Assembly: GCA_910574455.1 (NCBI GenBank)
Contig: CAJSYZ010000003.1
Span: 1,674,001-1,738,000 of the forward strand
Direction of reading: 5' to 3'
Source of the DNA: Trichaptum fuscoviolaceum
Lineage: Eukaryota; Basidiomycota; Agaricomycetes; Hymenochaetales; Trichaptaceae
DNA length: 64,000 nt
Position 1 is the first letter of the stretch; each line of letters begins with the position of its first letter. The notes under the pieces were generated by a model, which saw nothing but the letters and a program-made list of their open reading frames with translations, had not been told where the DNA came from and did not search any database. This document shows positions 44,784 to 56,820 of this stretch, in pieces. The translations under genes and the position numbers were made by a program.

Positions 44784-47769
44784 CTAGTGGGCTGCGAAAG
44801 TAACCATGGCCTTGCCAGAAATGAAGGGAGCAACCCAAGCACCCGCATCTTGCTGAAGAGTAGTCGTCGGCACCATGTTGCTCACCGTATTGGTTGTCTG
44901 AGAGACAACAATCCTGGCTCGGGGAGCGGAGGCTGCATTTGCGGCGTTCTGTGGTGCAGGCAGGATGGTCAGTGTAACTGACTTCGACCTCGGGTCGAAG
45001 GTGAATGCTGAGAATGCGCCCGCATCTAATGTGAACAATGTGCCTGTGGGAGCAACGAAAATACGCCTGCGTACAGAGTCAAGCACTTGCACCTGCACGC
45101 TAGTAGAAGATGCCTTCGTCAATCGTCCGCCGAATACTTGCCACCCGAATGAGGAGTGTTGTATCAGATATGCGCCCGAGTTGAGCGCATGTCCAACGAA
45201 GTTCGGACCGTAGTCACCTGAGTAGGCATCCCACTTGAGCGTATCCGCGAAGGAATGGAATGACGCAGACGCAAAGCCACCTTCATCGATGTTGCTGAGC
45301 GGTCCGGAGAGGCCGCCGAAACCAACCCGGAGTAAGTAGATGTCCGATGGATCAGACATGAATTGTGAAATGAGGGGCAATGCATTCAGACCGCTACCAT
45401 AGTGGTGAATCTGCCGTTCGTAGCGCATGAGTTTGCCTCCGTAGATATTGTCCCTGAACCAGGTCAGCGGAATACTGATTTTGGACAAGGTTAACGCCTT
45501 ACCAGTATCTCCGTGCGTTGCCGTTGTAACCCCAGTGCGGTACCGTGGGCTGGTATGCGATAATAGAATTAAGAGCATTGGTAGCAGTAGTTGTATCATT
45601 GAAGTACTTGCTCCACGCGTAGACTCCTTCCTGGCCCGTCGAGTCCCAGGATAACTCAGAGCCGAACCTGGGTTCATCATGGATAAGTTGAATATAGATC
45701 GTTTATAAGGGGTACTCACGGGAATCTCTCCGTCGCCCATACGTCGTGTCTCGCCTTCATTCTGCTTTCCATTAGTGTGGCGTTAGCCGTGAAGCCTTCC
45801 CTCTTCAAGTCGTTCAAAAGGTACAAGAAGACAGTTTCGTTCATTAATCCGTCATCTACTAAGTTCACTTGCCCGTTCGTCATGGCAAGCACTGTCTGGA
45901 AAGCCTGATTCAGATAAAAGCTCCACGATTGGGTCAGGGGGATGTTGGGGTAGTTGCGCGCAGCGCGATACAGCGCCCAATACGAATCTATGACATGCAC
46001 ATAGTCGTACGCGCGAGTAGGTGAGAATTCAATGGCTTTGTCCAATGACCACGAGTTGCTCCAATCTATTGATGCTGGATACGTATAGTTTGGAACAAGC
46101 GCAGGCTCGTAATAGTATACTGACTGCATAAAATGATTCAGAATTCTTCCAATACTTAATAAAGGAAAATCTCACCATCTTTACAGCATAACCTACAAAT
46201 GATTTTAAATCACGTCAGGACTTCTAGATAGTCTACTATAATGAGCGTAGACGTACCAGGCTTATTTTGCACAGATGGCCAGAGCGTCGTATTGAAGAAT
46301 AGCTCCATCTTTGCAGCTTCTGTTGCACTCGGCTGGACGAATTGTTTCATCGCTGCGGTAAGATATGAACCAGCACCAGCTTCATTGCTAAGGCCTGGAA
46401 TCCACGTCCGCGGATCGTCCTTCACAGGGGCATTCACCTCTCGATCGTAACTGAGAACAGACGGAGAGCGGGTGAATGGATCAGATGGATCGTCGAACCA
46501 CTGATTAGTAGTAAGGAAGTTCCCTAGATCACTCATGACTTGCGTGGCCACCTTGGTCACATAGTAATGGACAGTCTGAACGGTGCCGTCTGCGTAGGAG
46601 ATCGTCAGGCGCGAGCGGCCCCATGTTACGGGTGATATATCGTACCCAACCCAGCTCGCGTTCACAGAGTCGGAGTTCTTTGCCCAGGTGAGTGCACCCG
46701 CCGGACTGACCGACATGGACCGTACGGGAGACGGGAAATTAAGGAAGAGTTTCCCAATCTGATCTTGCGGTAGAATGTAGCCAGGTATTCCCACCGCGAC
46801 AGGACGTGATAGACTGTGCAGCGTGTCCTCAATAGCCCGTATAGACGGTGCTATATTGAATTGTAGTCCATAGGTCCTCGTTTGGCCTGGCTGAAGAATA
46901 GTAGATGTCGCACTATTCCATGGTACAACAGCCTTCCACTCGTTCTCAGCATATGCTAAGGTGTGGAATTGCCATTCGTATAGACCTTCGAATGTCTGGG
47001 ACTGATAAAACGGGTCGGTAGTAGTGTCTTCCGGAAGGAAGCGCCAGCCCTCGAGTGGAGACTTGCCGACGGGAGTAACAACCAAGGGTGGAGATGTACC
47101 GAGCAGAGGGGTCACTTGAACGTAACCTGCATCCTGGCCGATGTAGGGATCGAATAGACTACAGTTATTGTTCGTGTCCGTAGTCGTTCGGTCGGTGAAT
47201 ATCTATATAGAACCTATTCAGAACCTGTCATAGATCTGCCATCCGCTACTCACGTTGTTGAACTCGAGTGGGGCACCTAATGAACCGATTTCGACAGGGC
47301 TCGATTGGCTATTGTGGACATCGAAGAGGAGTTGCAGATGACCATCCGTAACCACCCAACGGCGCGTAATGTTAAGAAGCGAATTAGACGGTAGCGTTGG
47401 GGCCAAGTTGGCAGAGGCTAGAATATTTCCAGAGACAGGGAGAGCAAGCACCTTAGCGCGAGCTGTGGACGAATCGACTGTCTGCCAGGCACTAGTGCCG
47501 ACAACACGCGCACGAAAGGTTATGTCGCCCAGATGGTGCTGACCGTCGTTGTCGCGCTTGCTCATGACATCGTAGGGTAGAAAATCGAAGGTGCCAGACT
47601 CTCCTTTTGGACGCAGGGAGTAGGCGGTCTGCGAGTCATTGACAACGCTGAGAGTGAAACTAGGTGTGCTGAAGGTCAAAAAGCCATCGGCGAGACCCAG
47701 AGTATGATTTTGAGACTTTGCTGTGATAGTTAGCAAAGCTAGGGAGCAGAAGACCGGAATCCAGAACAT
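44784..47769 (-). CDS. Secreted six-hairpin glycosidase-like protein (DUF5695 type)
   Basis: The start is the ATG at 47769 with a signal peptide (MFWIPVFCSLALLTITAKSQ); the stop is at 44784. Six or so introns leave about 900 residues. The N-terminal beta-rich part begins TLGLADGFLTFSTPSFTLSV and carries FDFLPYDVMSKRDNDGQHHL. The central and C-terminal parts are helical with paired aromatic motifs (SIDWSNSWSLDKAIEFSPTR, DSYWALYRAARNYPN, GFGGLSGPLSNIDEGGFASA). The length and motif order match fungal extracellular proteins grouped as DUF5695, predicted to have an (alpha/alpha)6 glycosidase-like barrel. Many N-glycosylation sequons (NHT, NDS, NAT, NET) fit secretion. The substrate and even the activity are unproven. 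Confidence 0.75.
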
Positions 47770-48443
47770 CTTGCTTGCAGTTTCACCAAAAATTGTGAAG
47801 ACGGAATTAGTTTATGTAGGTACGAGCCCCTACATAGTCGACGGTCCGTCTCGTGTATCATAGTTTGACAGTCGTACGGTCATATGGCATATTGGAGGCA
47901 TTCCTGCTGGAGTAAACATGAGGTGCTTTGCTTCCATCTACGTAGTATCCGAAGAAGCATTCCTTGAGAAGCAAGAGCGGTGCGGGACCGTCACACAAAT
48001 GCCACCGGATTCCGTTTCTTCTACAGCGAATGCGCCTCTTGTGTGCTGAAAAGCATCACATGATGGTCTACTCGCCTCCAATATTCCATCACTTTAGTGA
48101 GCTTTAGCGACGTTGAAACTATCTGAGAATATAAACCGCGTACACAGAGGACACTTGTTACCAGGTATGGCGACAACTTCCCCATAATTTGAGCAGCTGC
48201 AGAGAACAACACGGCCCGGAAATAAAACTCTGTCAAAGGCAGCACTCGGACAACAGACCATGGGATTGAGAACTTGAAGGATCAGTGACTCGACGCGCTA
48301 CTATCTATACGAAACTAAAATTTCCGAGTAGTAGAGGACATCAAACGATCAGCGCATGAATTAGACACGACCACTTACCTGGATGTATTCAAAGAGACCT
48401 CGCAACCAAAGAGTGTGAGGTTGAAGAACCTAGCATAATGTAG
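47770..48443. other. Divergent spacer between DUF5695 gene and GCP3
   Basis: About 0.67 kb with no supported gene. An octamer occurs at 48271. The right part may contain an unplaced first exon of GCP3: an ATG at 48383 gives MYSKRPRNQR, but would need a 31-nt intron. Confidence 0.4.
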
Positions 48444-51400
48444 GCATCCAGTTCATCGTTGGCGGTGGAGGTTGACAAGAACGCGTTGAGTAAACTGCCA
48501 GTGACGCGTCGAATGCAGCTTCAAGTTGAAGTCGCGTCGCGTCTTTTATCCATTGACCTTGACAGGGTGTACCTTTCAAGCCAAAATAACGTGCAAGGCT
48601 TGAAGGCCATCTATCTACTAGGCATGCCTACACCTTCAACGTCTTTGAACACTCTAGTGCAAAATATCGTTCCAGAAAGTCGACGAAATCAAAAACTCAA
48701 AGAAGAGCTGATTGAAACATGCCAGGATGTCCTTAGCAGGTTTGTTCACTCGCACAGACTGAAGAACCTCTTATGAACTCGATACACCGTCAGTCGAATA
48801 GGTCAGAATCATGAACCAGACATCGCGTACCTAACAGAGTTGGTCAAACGACATTGTGAGACTTTGTTGTCTTCAGACGTCCGTGTCTAACTACGTTGCA
48901 GTATCGCAGCACTCGCAGTCATCTTCAGCTGCCTTAAAGTTCACCAACCTGCTTTCGGGACTCTTGGAACAGGTATGCATAAGACTCTTCTTCAGAAATT
49001 ATGTCTGATCGTTCGCAGCTTGTATTGTCCAGAAAACACGCAGTGGTTCAGTTTCTTCATGCGGTTGCATCCACGAACACGTCAAGCTCCCAGGCGCCAG
49101 CTTTCCTCCCTTCCCTCGCACCTCCTCGAACATCGCGACCCCAATCAACACTCCCGCCGGCAGATGCTGGAAAGAAACACGCTGGAAAGACAAAAGCCGA
49201 CATTCTGCGAAAATACAGGGCAAAAATCGGTGCGAAGGACTCAGCTATGATAACATGTTGAATCTCTTACCATTTTACTACAGGACGACCTCATTTACCG
49301 GAAGAAGCTCTAATACGAGATGCGCTATACATACTGCAGGGAATTTCGGGAAAATACGTGAAGTTTGTAGATGAGGGTAATGAGAAGCAATTGGTCTTCT
49401 CAGATGATCCAGTACGTTTTAAGCCTTTAAAAGATCTCGCTAGCGTTCATATATCTGCTCTAGCAATACATTATATCAATCCCTAACCGAACACTGATGC
49501 ACCGGCTGGCGGAGCTCGGGCATCTCTACACCCGAATCGCATCGTTCGTCCGCGACCAAGAAAGCAAGGACAGCATCGGGATGATCGAACAAAGCCTGTG
49601 TCACTACCTCGAATCGCAGCTCACTGAGTATTACCGCTTAATTGCCGTACTCGAGTCCCAGATGCAGATATCGTCGCGGAAACGAGACGAAAGCGACGAA
49701 GCGAAGGTGGTGGAGGAGGAGATGGGGCTGACCTTGAAACGACTAGAGGTGTGGGTAGATGACTGGAGGCTCAGACTGCGGATGATGAGTGCTTGCGTCG
49801 AGGGCTGTAAAGATGTCCATGGGGGCGCGCTCGTCAATTTGATTCATGGCTATACGGCAAACGGCGACCCTTTTGTGCGGGAGTTCACTGACGAACTGCT
49901 GGAAGAGGTCTGGTTTTTCACTCGCTGGTTATCCTCTGATATTGATATTTGCCCAGGTGTCCAAACCTTTCTTCTCCATGCTCCACAAATGGCTCTTCTC
50001 AGGCGAACTTTATGACCCATTCTCGGAGTTTTTCGTTGCGCTCGATCCAGAATTAGCACATATGCAGTATATACAGCCCGCAGGATTTGGGGGCGGGGGT
50101 CTTCTAGGAGACGACAGTTCTCCTGATATTGACGACTTGGGTGGCGAGAAGGAAAGTGGCCTTAGACTCTGGGAGAGTAAGTACACATTTCGTGAAGAGA
50201 TGCTTCCTGCTTTTGTCGGAGAGGAGTTTGGGAGGAAGGCAAGTCACCAGAGATCGATATTTCTCATTTCTCTGACTCCAACTTCGCGGTGTAGATCTTC
50301 TCTACTGGAAAGAGTTTGAATTTTATCCGATATAGCTGCAATGATAGTGACTGGATAGCCACGCGCGAAAAGCTTGGCAGCACTCGAGACAGTCAGTTCT
50401 CGTGATCTTGCTTTAAAATTCTACTAAATGCACTGTAGCGTTGCAATACAGCGACCTCGCTGGACTTAAGCAGTCAATTGACGAGGCGTACTCGATAGCT
50501 AGCAGACGGTTGTTTGATGTCTTCTTCGAAAAATTCAAACTGCTTGACCATCTCAAAGCCCTGAAGAATTACATGTTCCTCGGACATGGTGACTTCGCTG
50601 ACTATCTTATGGAATCATTAGCGTAAATGGATCACTCAAGTCTATTATCAATCTCCTGACATCTCCATTTTCCTGCAGCCCTGGACTTTCAAGACCAGCG
50701 AACGCGTTATACCGACATAACCTTACAGCAGCAATCGAAGCGGCTATCCGATCTACGAATGCGCAAAACGATCCCCCGGACGTCCTTCGCCGAGTCGACG
50801 CGCAGATGCTAGAGTATTCACATGGCGAGATTGGATGGGATGTGTTCACTCTGCGCTACAAAGTGGACCCACCAATCGATACGGTCCTCGACTCCGACAC
50901 AATGATCAACTACTTTAAAGTCTTCCAGTACCTGTGGAAGCTGAAGCGCATTGAAGGGTCTCTGAGCACCGGTTGGATGCGCATAGCGGGCGGAGCGAGG
51001 ACGTTCTTGCGCGTCCCAGGTGCGTCCCTCATTTCTCACTGAGATGTACTAATACCAATCATGATTTTTCATTACAGAGCTTGAGATTGAATGGCATCAA
51101 GTCCGGCTGGCGCTTGCGGAAATGATCCACTTCCTCCGCCAGGTCCAGGCTTACTGTCAGCTCGAGGTCATCGAGTGTCTATGGAAAGAGCTGATGGAGT
51201 TCATAAACAAAAAGGAAGGTGACCTCGACGCTCTAATCGCGGCTCATGGGGAGTACGTCAGTAAAGTTGCTCAGAAGCTGCTTCTACACTATCCGAACAA
51301 ACCTGGAAAAGAGGTGACATATACTCGCTGAACCTTCAAGATTGTACTGGCTTACTAAACCATGTGGTTGCAGGAGAACCTTTTGAAGCTGGTACAAGAG

Positions 51401-51817
51401 ATGTTTGACATTATATTGCAGTTCCGCATCGCTACTGTAAGAACATCATACCATTTACACATGATATAAAGTTCATACTATCCACTCAGGACGATTTTTA
51501 CAACTATACCATTGCCGAAGCGTCTCGACTAGATAGCCTCAAGGACGATGCTCGGGTACTTCTTTCGTTCATACTCATTCCTTGATGACCTATTGACACT
51601 TTTACAGGGGCTCTTCACCGATCATCGCTCCGAGCGAGAACGTGCAGCTGCCAAGGATGCTTTACCACGCATTCTCCAGCGGACGAGAGACTATCAGGCA
51701 TCCTTCTCCGAGAAGGCTCAAGCGCTTGTGCTACACCTCTCTGTTCACCCAGACGGTGATTGCAAGTACTTAGGTATCCGTCTTTCCTTTTCGGAATTTT
51801 ACAAGATGCGCAAATAG
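48444..51817 (+). CDS. GCP3: Gamma-tubulin complex component 3 (GCP3/Spc98/Alp6)
   Basis: Many short introns interrupt about 860 residues. The first visible exon starts after an AG at 48443, with an in-frame TAG just before it. The true start is either in an upstream exon or at ATG 48513. GRIP1-type segments include EPDIAYLTELVKRHCETLLS, SSSAALKFTNLLSGLLEQ and PEEALIRDALYILQGISGKY. Later come HRLAELGHLYTRIASFVRDQ, YTANGDPFVREF and LYDPFSEFFVALDPELA. The GRIP2 part has LLDHLKALKNYMFLGHGDFA, ALYRHNLTAAIEAAIRSTNA, YSHGEIGWDVFTLRYKVDPP and FQYLWKLKRIE. These match GCP3 rather than GCP2. The protein pairs with GCP2 to hold gamma-tubulin in the microtubule-nucleating complex at the spindle pole body. 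The C-terminus ends LSFSEFYKMRK. Confidence 0.88.
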
Positions 51818-52096
51818 CCAACAAGTAAGCGTAGGGCAACGCCACTCACTTTTTCATGTTCTGTATTTTGCTTTCGATGTTCTATTGGTAACAAAGCTAT
51901 GTTATTTAATGTAAATTATTACGCTGCATGTATGTTGCCATAAACTAACATGTGTAAATTTAGTTGATGTCTTCTACCGTACTGTGTAAGGATATGTATG
52001 TCATTCAAGATGGTATCAGTGATTTGAAATAGGGAGGAAATGCCTTAGTTGCTCATAAAATGTCGTCAGGTTCGTCAAATGCAGGTGACTACTTGA

Positions 52097-55000
52097 TCAA
52101 GGTCCGTCACTACTGCTGCCATTCTCAAGCCCGCTCTTCCCAGACGGACCGATAGCAGATTCAGAGGCAGTGTCGTCCTCCTGAGAGGTCAACGTTAGTA
52201 CTAGTTATCCTTCAAATGCTCGATACACTTACATCAAAATGTCTATCGAAATGCTTAGACAGCTTTTCGATAACTAAGCTATACGGTAGATGTTGCGAGA
52301 GTTTCCTGGAGAAATGTCAGTTTGACATTAAATGAAGAGCAAGGAAAAAGTTACCGTCTGGGTTGGACGTTTAGGGAATGTCTGGCGTCGACGGCCGAAT
52401 CAAGTACATTCGAGGAGTGCGCACCCTCGCTCAAGGAGAGCTTTATAGAGTACTCCTTATCGGACTTTTCCCGGCCGCCATTTCGTTCATACAATTCGAA
52501 ACTGTTCTCATCGTAAGTTGGAATGTCTAGCAAGATAGCCATGGTAACTCACGTTATATGGGACTGTGTGTGTTAAATATATATGTAAGTATAGTGTATA
52601 GCGAAAAGTTTGAAAAGGTGTTAAAACGCACACAGTAATCGAGCTCAGGTATTCTCCTATTAGCGATTGGAAGGCCGGAATACAGAACGAGGTTGACGAG
52701 TGTATGGATGTGGCTCTCCTTCGTGAAATACAATCGCAAGGCGCTCTCCCCACTACTTCGGGCTTGCTCGAGATCTTCAACCACATTCCGCAACAAAGGC
52801 AGCGAAGTGAGCACTCCAATTTCCTCTCTGGAAGATTAGCAAAAAGATTGATGAGTTACAAAACAAGGATCTGCAGTGAACACATACTTCTCGGCCGGGT
52901 CTATACCGTACTCCTGGGGTGCAACAAGATCGAAGAGGGCTTTCGCACGACCATACAGTTCATGAAGTTTCCGATCCTGAGCCTTCGGTCTCTTATATGG
53001 TGGGTCCTCTCCTACCTGATGTTCCGAGAAAATCGAGAACAAGAACGTGCGATGATGCAACGCACAGTACTTGATCGTATCGTACAATTCGGACACGCGC
53101 GACGGATCGAACTTCTCCTGCTTTACATCGCAAAAGTCCTCAAATAGTTTCTCCCAACGCTCCCTGAACAACCACGGCTCGTCACCACAGCACCACCGCT
53201 CCTGAATGCGATCAACATCCAAATTCTCGAAGTTACGCTTCATCGTCTCGCGGAAAGAGCTCAGCAGCTCAATAACCTCGCGCACAACTTCGACTGGTTC
53301 CTTGTTCATACTCTTCGGCCAAGTTAGATCTGGTCTCTTCTCTGGCTCGCCCGGACGAAGAAGGATCTTCAGTCTCTTCTTGACGTCATCCATCAGGTCC
53401 TTCGCAGCATTCGAGTCGTCGAGTAGATCTTTACGAACGATAAGCGGCACGGAGTTGCCTGCTGGTTGAGAGTGCGTCGAATGGATGCTTCTGCGCTCCC
53501 AGCCGTCGTGGGAGGAACGATCATTCGATGTCCTTCCGGAACGCATGGAAGGGGTAGAAGCAGCAGATAGATTGCTGTGAGAGCCTTCGAGGAGGGCTGC
53601 GCCAAAAATTTCCGCAGATGTGAGGACTCGCCGTTCAGAAGATGTATATATCTTGACGTTGTTGAGTGCCTCCCGATTCATGATCTGTATATCCTTCTTC
53701 ATATTCTCCCCAAGGTCGCGTGATTGATAGCGCGCAGCGTGAGTGAACTAATAAGCAGTTAATATGTGTAACTCTTTCAAATACGAACATTACCTCTCCG
53801 CCCCATTTGAATACGAGGGTCAGCTTCGTCAATTTCCTGGTCTGCCCAGGCTGTTTCTTCGAGTAGACAGGCTTGAGCTGTGCCTTTGTACCGGGTAAAT
53901 CAATCTTGCTGAACAAGGCATTGTTCAGCAAAGTTAGTTTCGAAAGGTTCTCTCCGTCTGCACCAAGGCCCTTCGCCTCTTCCACCGCAGTCGCGATTTG
54001 GCTGAGTTGTGCAGATTCGCGAAGGATAATTTCCTCTCGTTCTCCATTCAGTAAGCGCACGAAAGGCCGTGTCCATGGTTCGTCGATAGGAAAATTGAAC
54101 TTAAGCTTTTGCTTGGGCGTCCGGTCTGCATGTCTAAATACCGTCACATTAGCCTTCAATAACCAAGTCGAGCTCTCTCCTTGGGCCAAGGACTCGGCGG
54201 CTGCATGTATAAGCCGCTCGGGCGACGAGCGCACTTGGAAGCAGATGCTTGAGAGGATTTCGGCGGCTTGATCGAAATACGAGTCGTTGCCCTTCACGAA
54301 ACTCCAACCATTCACGTCGATGACCTGACTTTGCGTGCCGCCACCACATCTAAGCATATCGAAACCGCAAACTCTCTGCCCAAAACCTTCGCAAATGCGA
54401 GCTGCCCATTTCTTCTCTTCGTCGCTCAAGTGTGTTATGAAGCGAATCTCCTTGCCTTCCGTATTCCTCCGCACGACGCCATCCACGACTGGTGACTTCC
54501 GAGTCTCAGCATGAGTATACTCCGGACCTAGTGTGTACACCTTGATGTCCTCTGAGTTGTCAACGTCTATGAATTTCTCGTAGATGTATGATCCGTCTGT
54601 TCGCGGATGATTGAGCGTAGGGTCCAATTCACTTGATTTGTTACCGACCTATCAAACGGTTAGCGCTTTATAGGCGCTTCAAGAAAAAGTGCATAGACGT
54701 ACCTTTCGGAAGAGGCGTCGTCCCCCACCATCGCGGAAGTAGATGTACACATTGTGATCTTCGCCGGAAACAGGCTTCTCTACAAAAGGCTTCTCCATGA
54801 CCTGGTCGTCGACAATAATCGCATTGTTATCTTCTCGGAGCCGGACTTCCGGGCACACGACAAGGTTGCCGATTTTTAGACCGAGCTTCTCCATAACAAG
54901 CTGCTGTAAATCCTCATCAACCTTCGGTCCTCCGTCCCGAGAGACTTCCAATCGCTTTGGCATAGGCACTTTGAGATGGTCGAGTATTGCACCAACAAGC

Positions 55001-55505
55001 CTGCGATCCCACAGGAGTGCTTGCATGGGGAGATTGTTTATGCAGACGGGGTTTCGTAGCTTTACGTATTGAACCGCTTTGTGAAGAGGAAAGTCGGTTG
55101 AAAAGAACGATATAAGGACATCGCATCGCGGCCAATTCTTGACATCTAGAAATAAACCCTCAGCCCCTCTTAACATGCTTCTGAGTATGTGGCGGACTCA
55201 CCTTCGTCCAGTATGACTTTGTCACCAAAAATCTTGATCTCCACTGCACCTCGAGCCCTCTCTTTGATTCGGGTAAGAATTTCTCTCATAGGTTTAGACC
55301 TAGCTTTGACATCCATTGCACATACACCCAAGATAATGGGATTTGTGACTGGAGCGACGATGGCCGAGACATTCGAGTCTGACCCCGAGGGCGAAGGAGA
55401 CATTGACCTGTTCGTGAACGCCGAGCTCGACCGTGGTGAACGTAGATCATGTAGTCCCGTCAGCATAGACGGCTTTCGAGCCTGACGCTCGACGAAAAGG
55501 TCCAT
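52097..55505 (-). CDS. VIP1: VIP1/Asp1 diphosphoinositol pentakisphosphate kinase (PPIP5K)
   Basis: The first ATG in frame is 55505 ([15 protein letters not shown]); the stop TGA is at 52099-52097 after a tail ENGSSSDGP. About 980-1,000 residues in many exons. The N-terminal ATP-grasp kinase region includes [56 protein letters not shown] and [20 protein letters not shown]. The histidine-acid-phosphatase-like half starts with [18 protein letters not shown] and ends with [20 protein letters not shown]. This is the bifunctional PPIP5K layout: the kinase phosphorylates position 1 of IP6/5-IP7 and the second domain removes it. In fungi it controls phosphate signalling, microtubule behaviour and polarised growth. 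Both halves look intact. A microtubule-array gene (GCP3) is the convergent neighbour, probably by chance. Confidence 0.93.
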
Positions 55506-56178
55506 GTGGTGAAGGTCTTTAGTGAAGGTGAAGTTCAAACCGCATGCCTGCTAATTGTAAAGTATTGCCAAAGATAGTTTCATCAGGGTCGGCTCAAAGC
55601 AATCGCTTCAAGTTGTTAATACCAGAACTTGGATTACTTGTGTAAGTAACAACTAGCTCCAGGATAGATGCAGTAGAATGGTTGATGTTTTTAAGGCAGA
55701 TGTGGCAGTCGAAGGCAAAGAACGTTGTGTTTCGCTGTCTGCATGATTATGAATATGATCAACAAAACATACTAATTACACATTAATCATAACCTTATAA
55801 TACTACTATGTACTACTAGTACTAGTAGTAGCTGCTTTATAAGGAAGATACTAACATGATAGTAATGCTAATTGCCTATCACTGGCAGGAAGCTTGAGGT
55901 CAAACCGTGACTGCAGTTTCTATTACTAGTACCGTGCTTGAGCGCCGAACTCGTCCATCCACTAACATTGAGAAATTTGTATTCTCCCAAGACTACGTGA
56001 CCAGCTTGCCAGTATACTCACTACTGCAAGATAGCTCTTAGTCAATGCGATAGATTGGGGAACACAGGTGAACGGCTCGTATTATCACCGTGAGGATTCT
56101 CCCAGAGACAATAGCTAGAGTGAGTGTCTCTTCATAGCCTCAACAGAATATCTGTCGTGATCTTGCTCGACAGAAAAA
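55506..56178. other. Divergent spacer VIP1 / mitochondrial IF3
   Basis: A 673-bp, AT-rich interval with one octamer at 55607 and a 20-bp perfect palindrome at 55811-55830. No gene is supported. Confidence 0.5.
55811..55830. repeat. 20-bp perfect palindrome
   Basis: TACTACTAGTACTAGTAGTA equals its own reverse complement. It sits about 350 bp upstream of the IF3 ATG and about 310 bp upstream of VIP1, within a run of TACTA words. Confidence 0.85.
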
Positions 56179-56820
56179 ATGCTAGCAAAATGTAGCCAAC
56201 GACTAATATCGAGATCGGTCCCAATGGCTGTAAAAACCTTCTCCTCTGCTCACATTCTCCTGAAGAACTTCACTCCCAATCGCAAGCTGCGCAACAACGA
56301 AATCAAAATTCCTCTTGTCCACCTCGTCGACCCGGAGACGCAGAAACTACGCGACCCCGCACCCATTGCAGACGTGATCGCGAGCACGAATCTGCGCCAT
56401 TTCTACGTCGAGCTCGTCTCGCAGGAGCCCCCCGTCGTGCGGATCGTCAACCGGAAGGTTGCGCACGCAGCGAAGAAGGCCGCACAGTCGCGCGTGAAGA
56501 AGACAAAGGTCGAGGTTAAGGAGGTGCAGATGACGTGGAATGTTGCGGACACGGATATAGTGCACAAGCTGCGCAGGGCGCGCGCGCAGCTCGCCCTCGG
56601 GAACCTCGTCGACGTCGCGTTCGCGCCGAAAGTACGCCAGCCGCCGCCGCGCACGGTCGAGATGATGAAGAAGCTGGAGCTGGTGTGCGAGATGCTGAAG
56701 GATGTCGCGGAGGAGCGGCAGCCACGGACCTTGGAGCGCAATGTGGGCGTCGTATATCTCAGACCTCTCAGCGCAGCAAAGGCAGAGGCAGACAAACCTA
56801 AGGAAGAGGAGCAAAACTGA
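56179..56820 (+). CDS. AIM23: Mitochondrial translation initiation factor IF-3
   Basis: Intronless, 213 residues, ATG at 56179. The N-terminus is basic and hydroxylated without acids (MLAKCSQRLISRSVPMAVKT), a mitochondrial presequence. The IF3 N-domain motif RNNEIKIPLVHLVDPETQKL follows, then a basic linker. The C-domain contains TDIVHKLRRARAQLALGNLV, VEMMKKLELVCEMLKDVAEE and a divergent end. Length and order fit mitochondrial IF3 (Aim23 in yeast), which binds the small mitoribosomal subunit and controls start-codon selection. The coding sequence is clearly more GC-rich than its flanks, especially 56330-56760, where antisense frames are also open; those are shadows. The C-terminal tail is Lys/Glu-rich and family-variable. 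Confidence 0.85.
   Translation: MLAKCSQRLISRSVPMAVKTFSSAHILLKNFTPNRKLRNNEIKIPLVHLVDPETQKLRDPAPIADVIASTNLRHFYVELVSQEPPVVRIVNRKVAHAAKKAAQSRVKKTKVEVKEVQMTWNVADTDIVHKLRRARAQLALGNLVDVAFAPKVRQPPPRTVEMMKKLELVCEMLKDVAEERQPRTLERNVGVVYLRPLSAAKAEADKPKEEEQN

Noticed and set aside
48383..48443. Upstream first exon of GCP3 with a 31-nt intron
   Set aside because: It would be in phase, but the intron is shorter than any other in the window; the start was left unresolved instead.
56347..56814. Antisense and alternative-frame ORFs across mitochondrial IF3
   Set aside because: Shadows created by the high GC content at third codon positions; the IF3 frame carries the family motifs.
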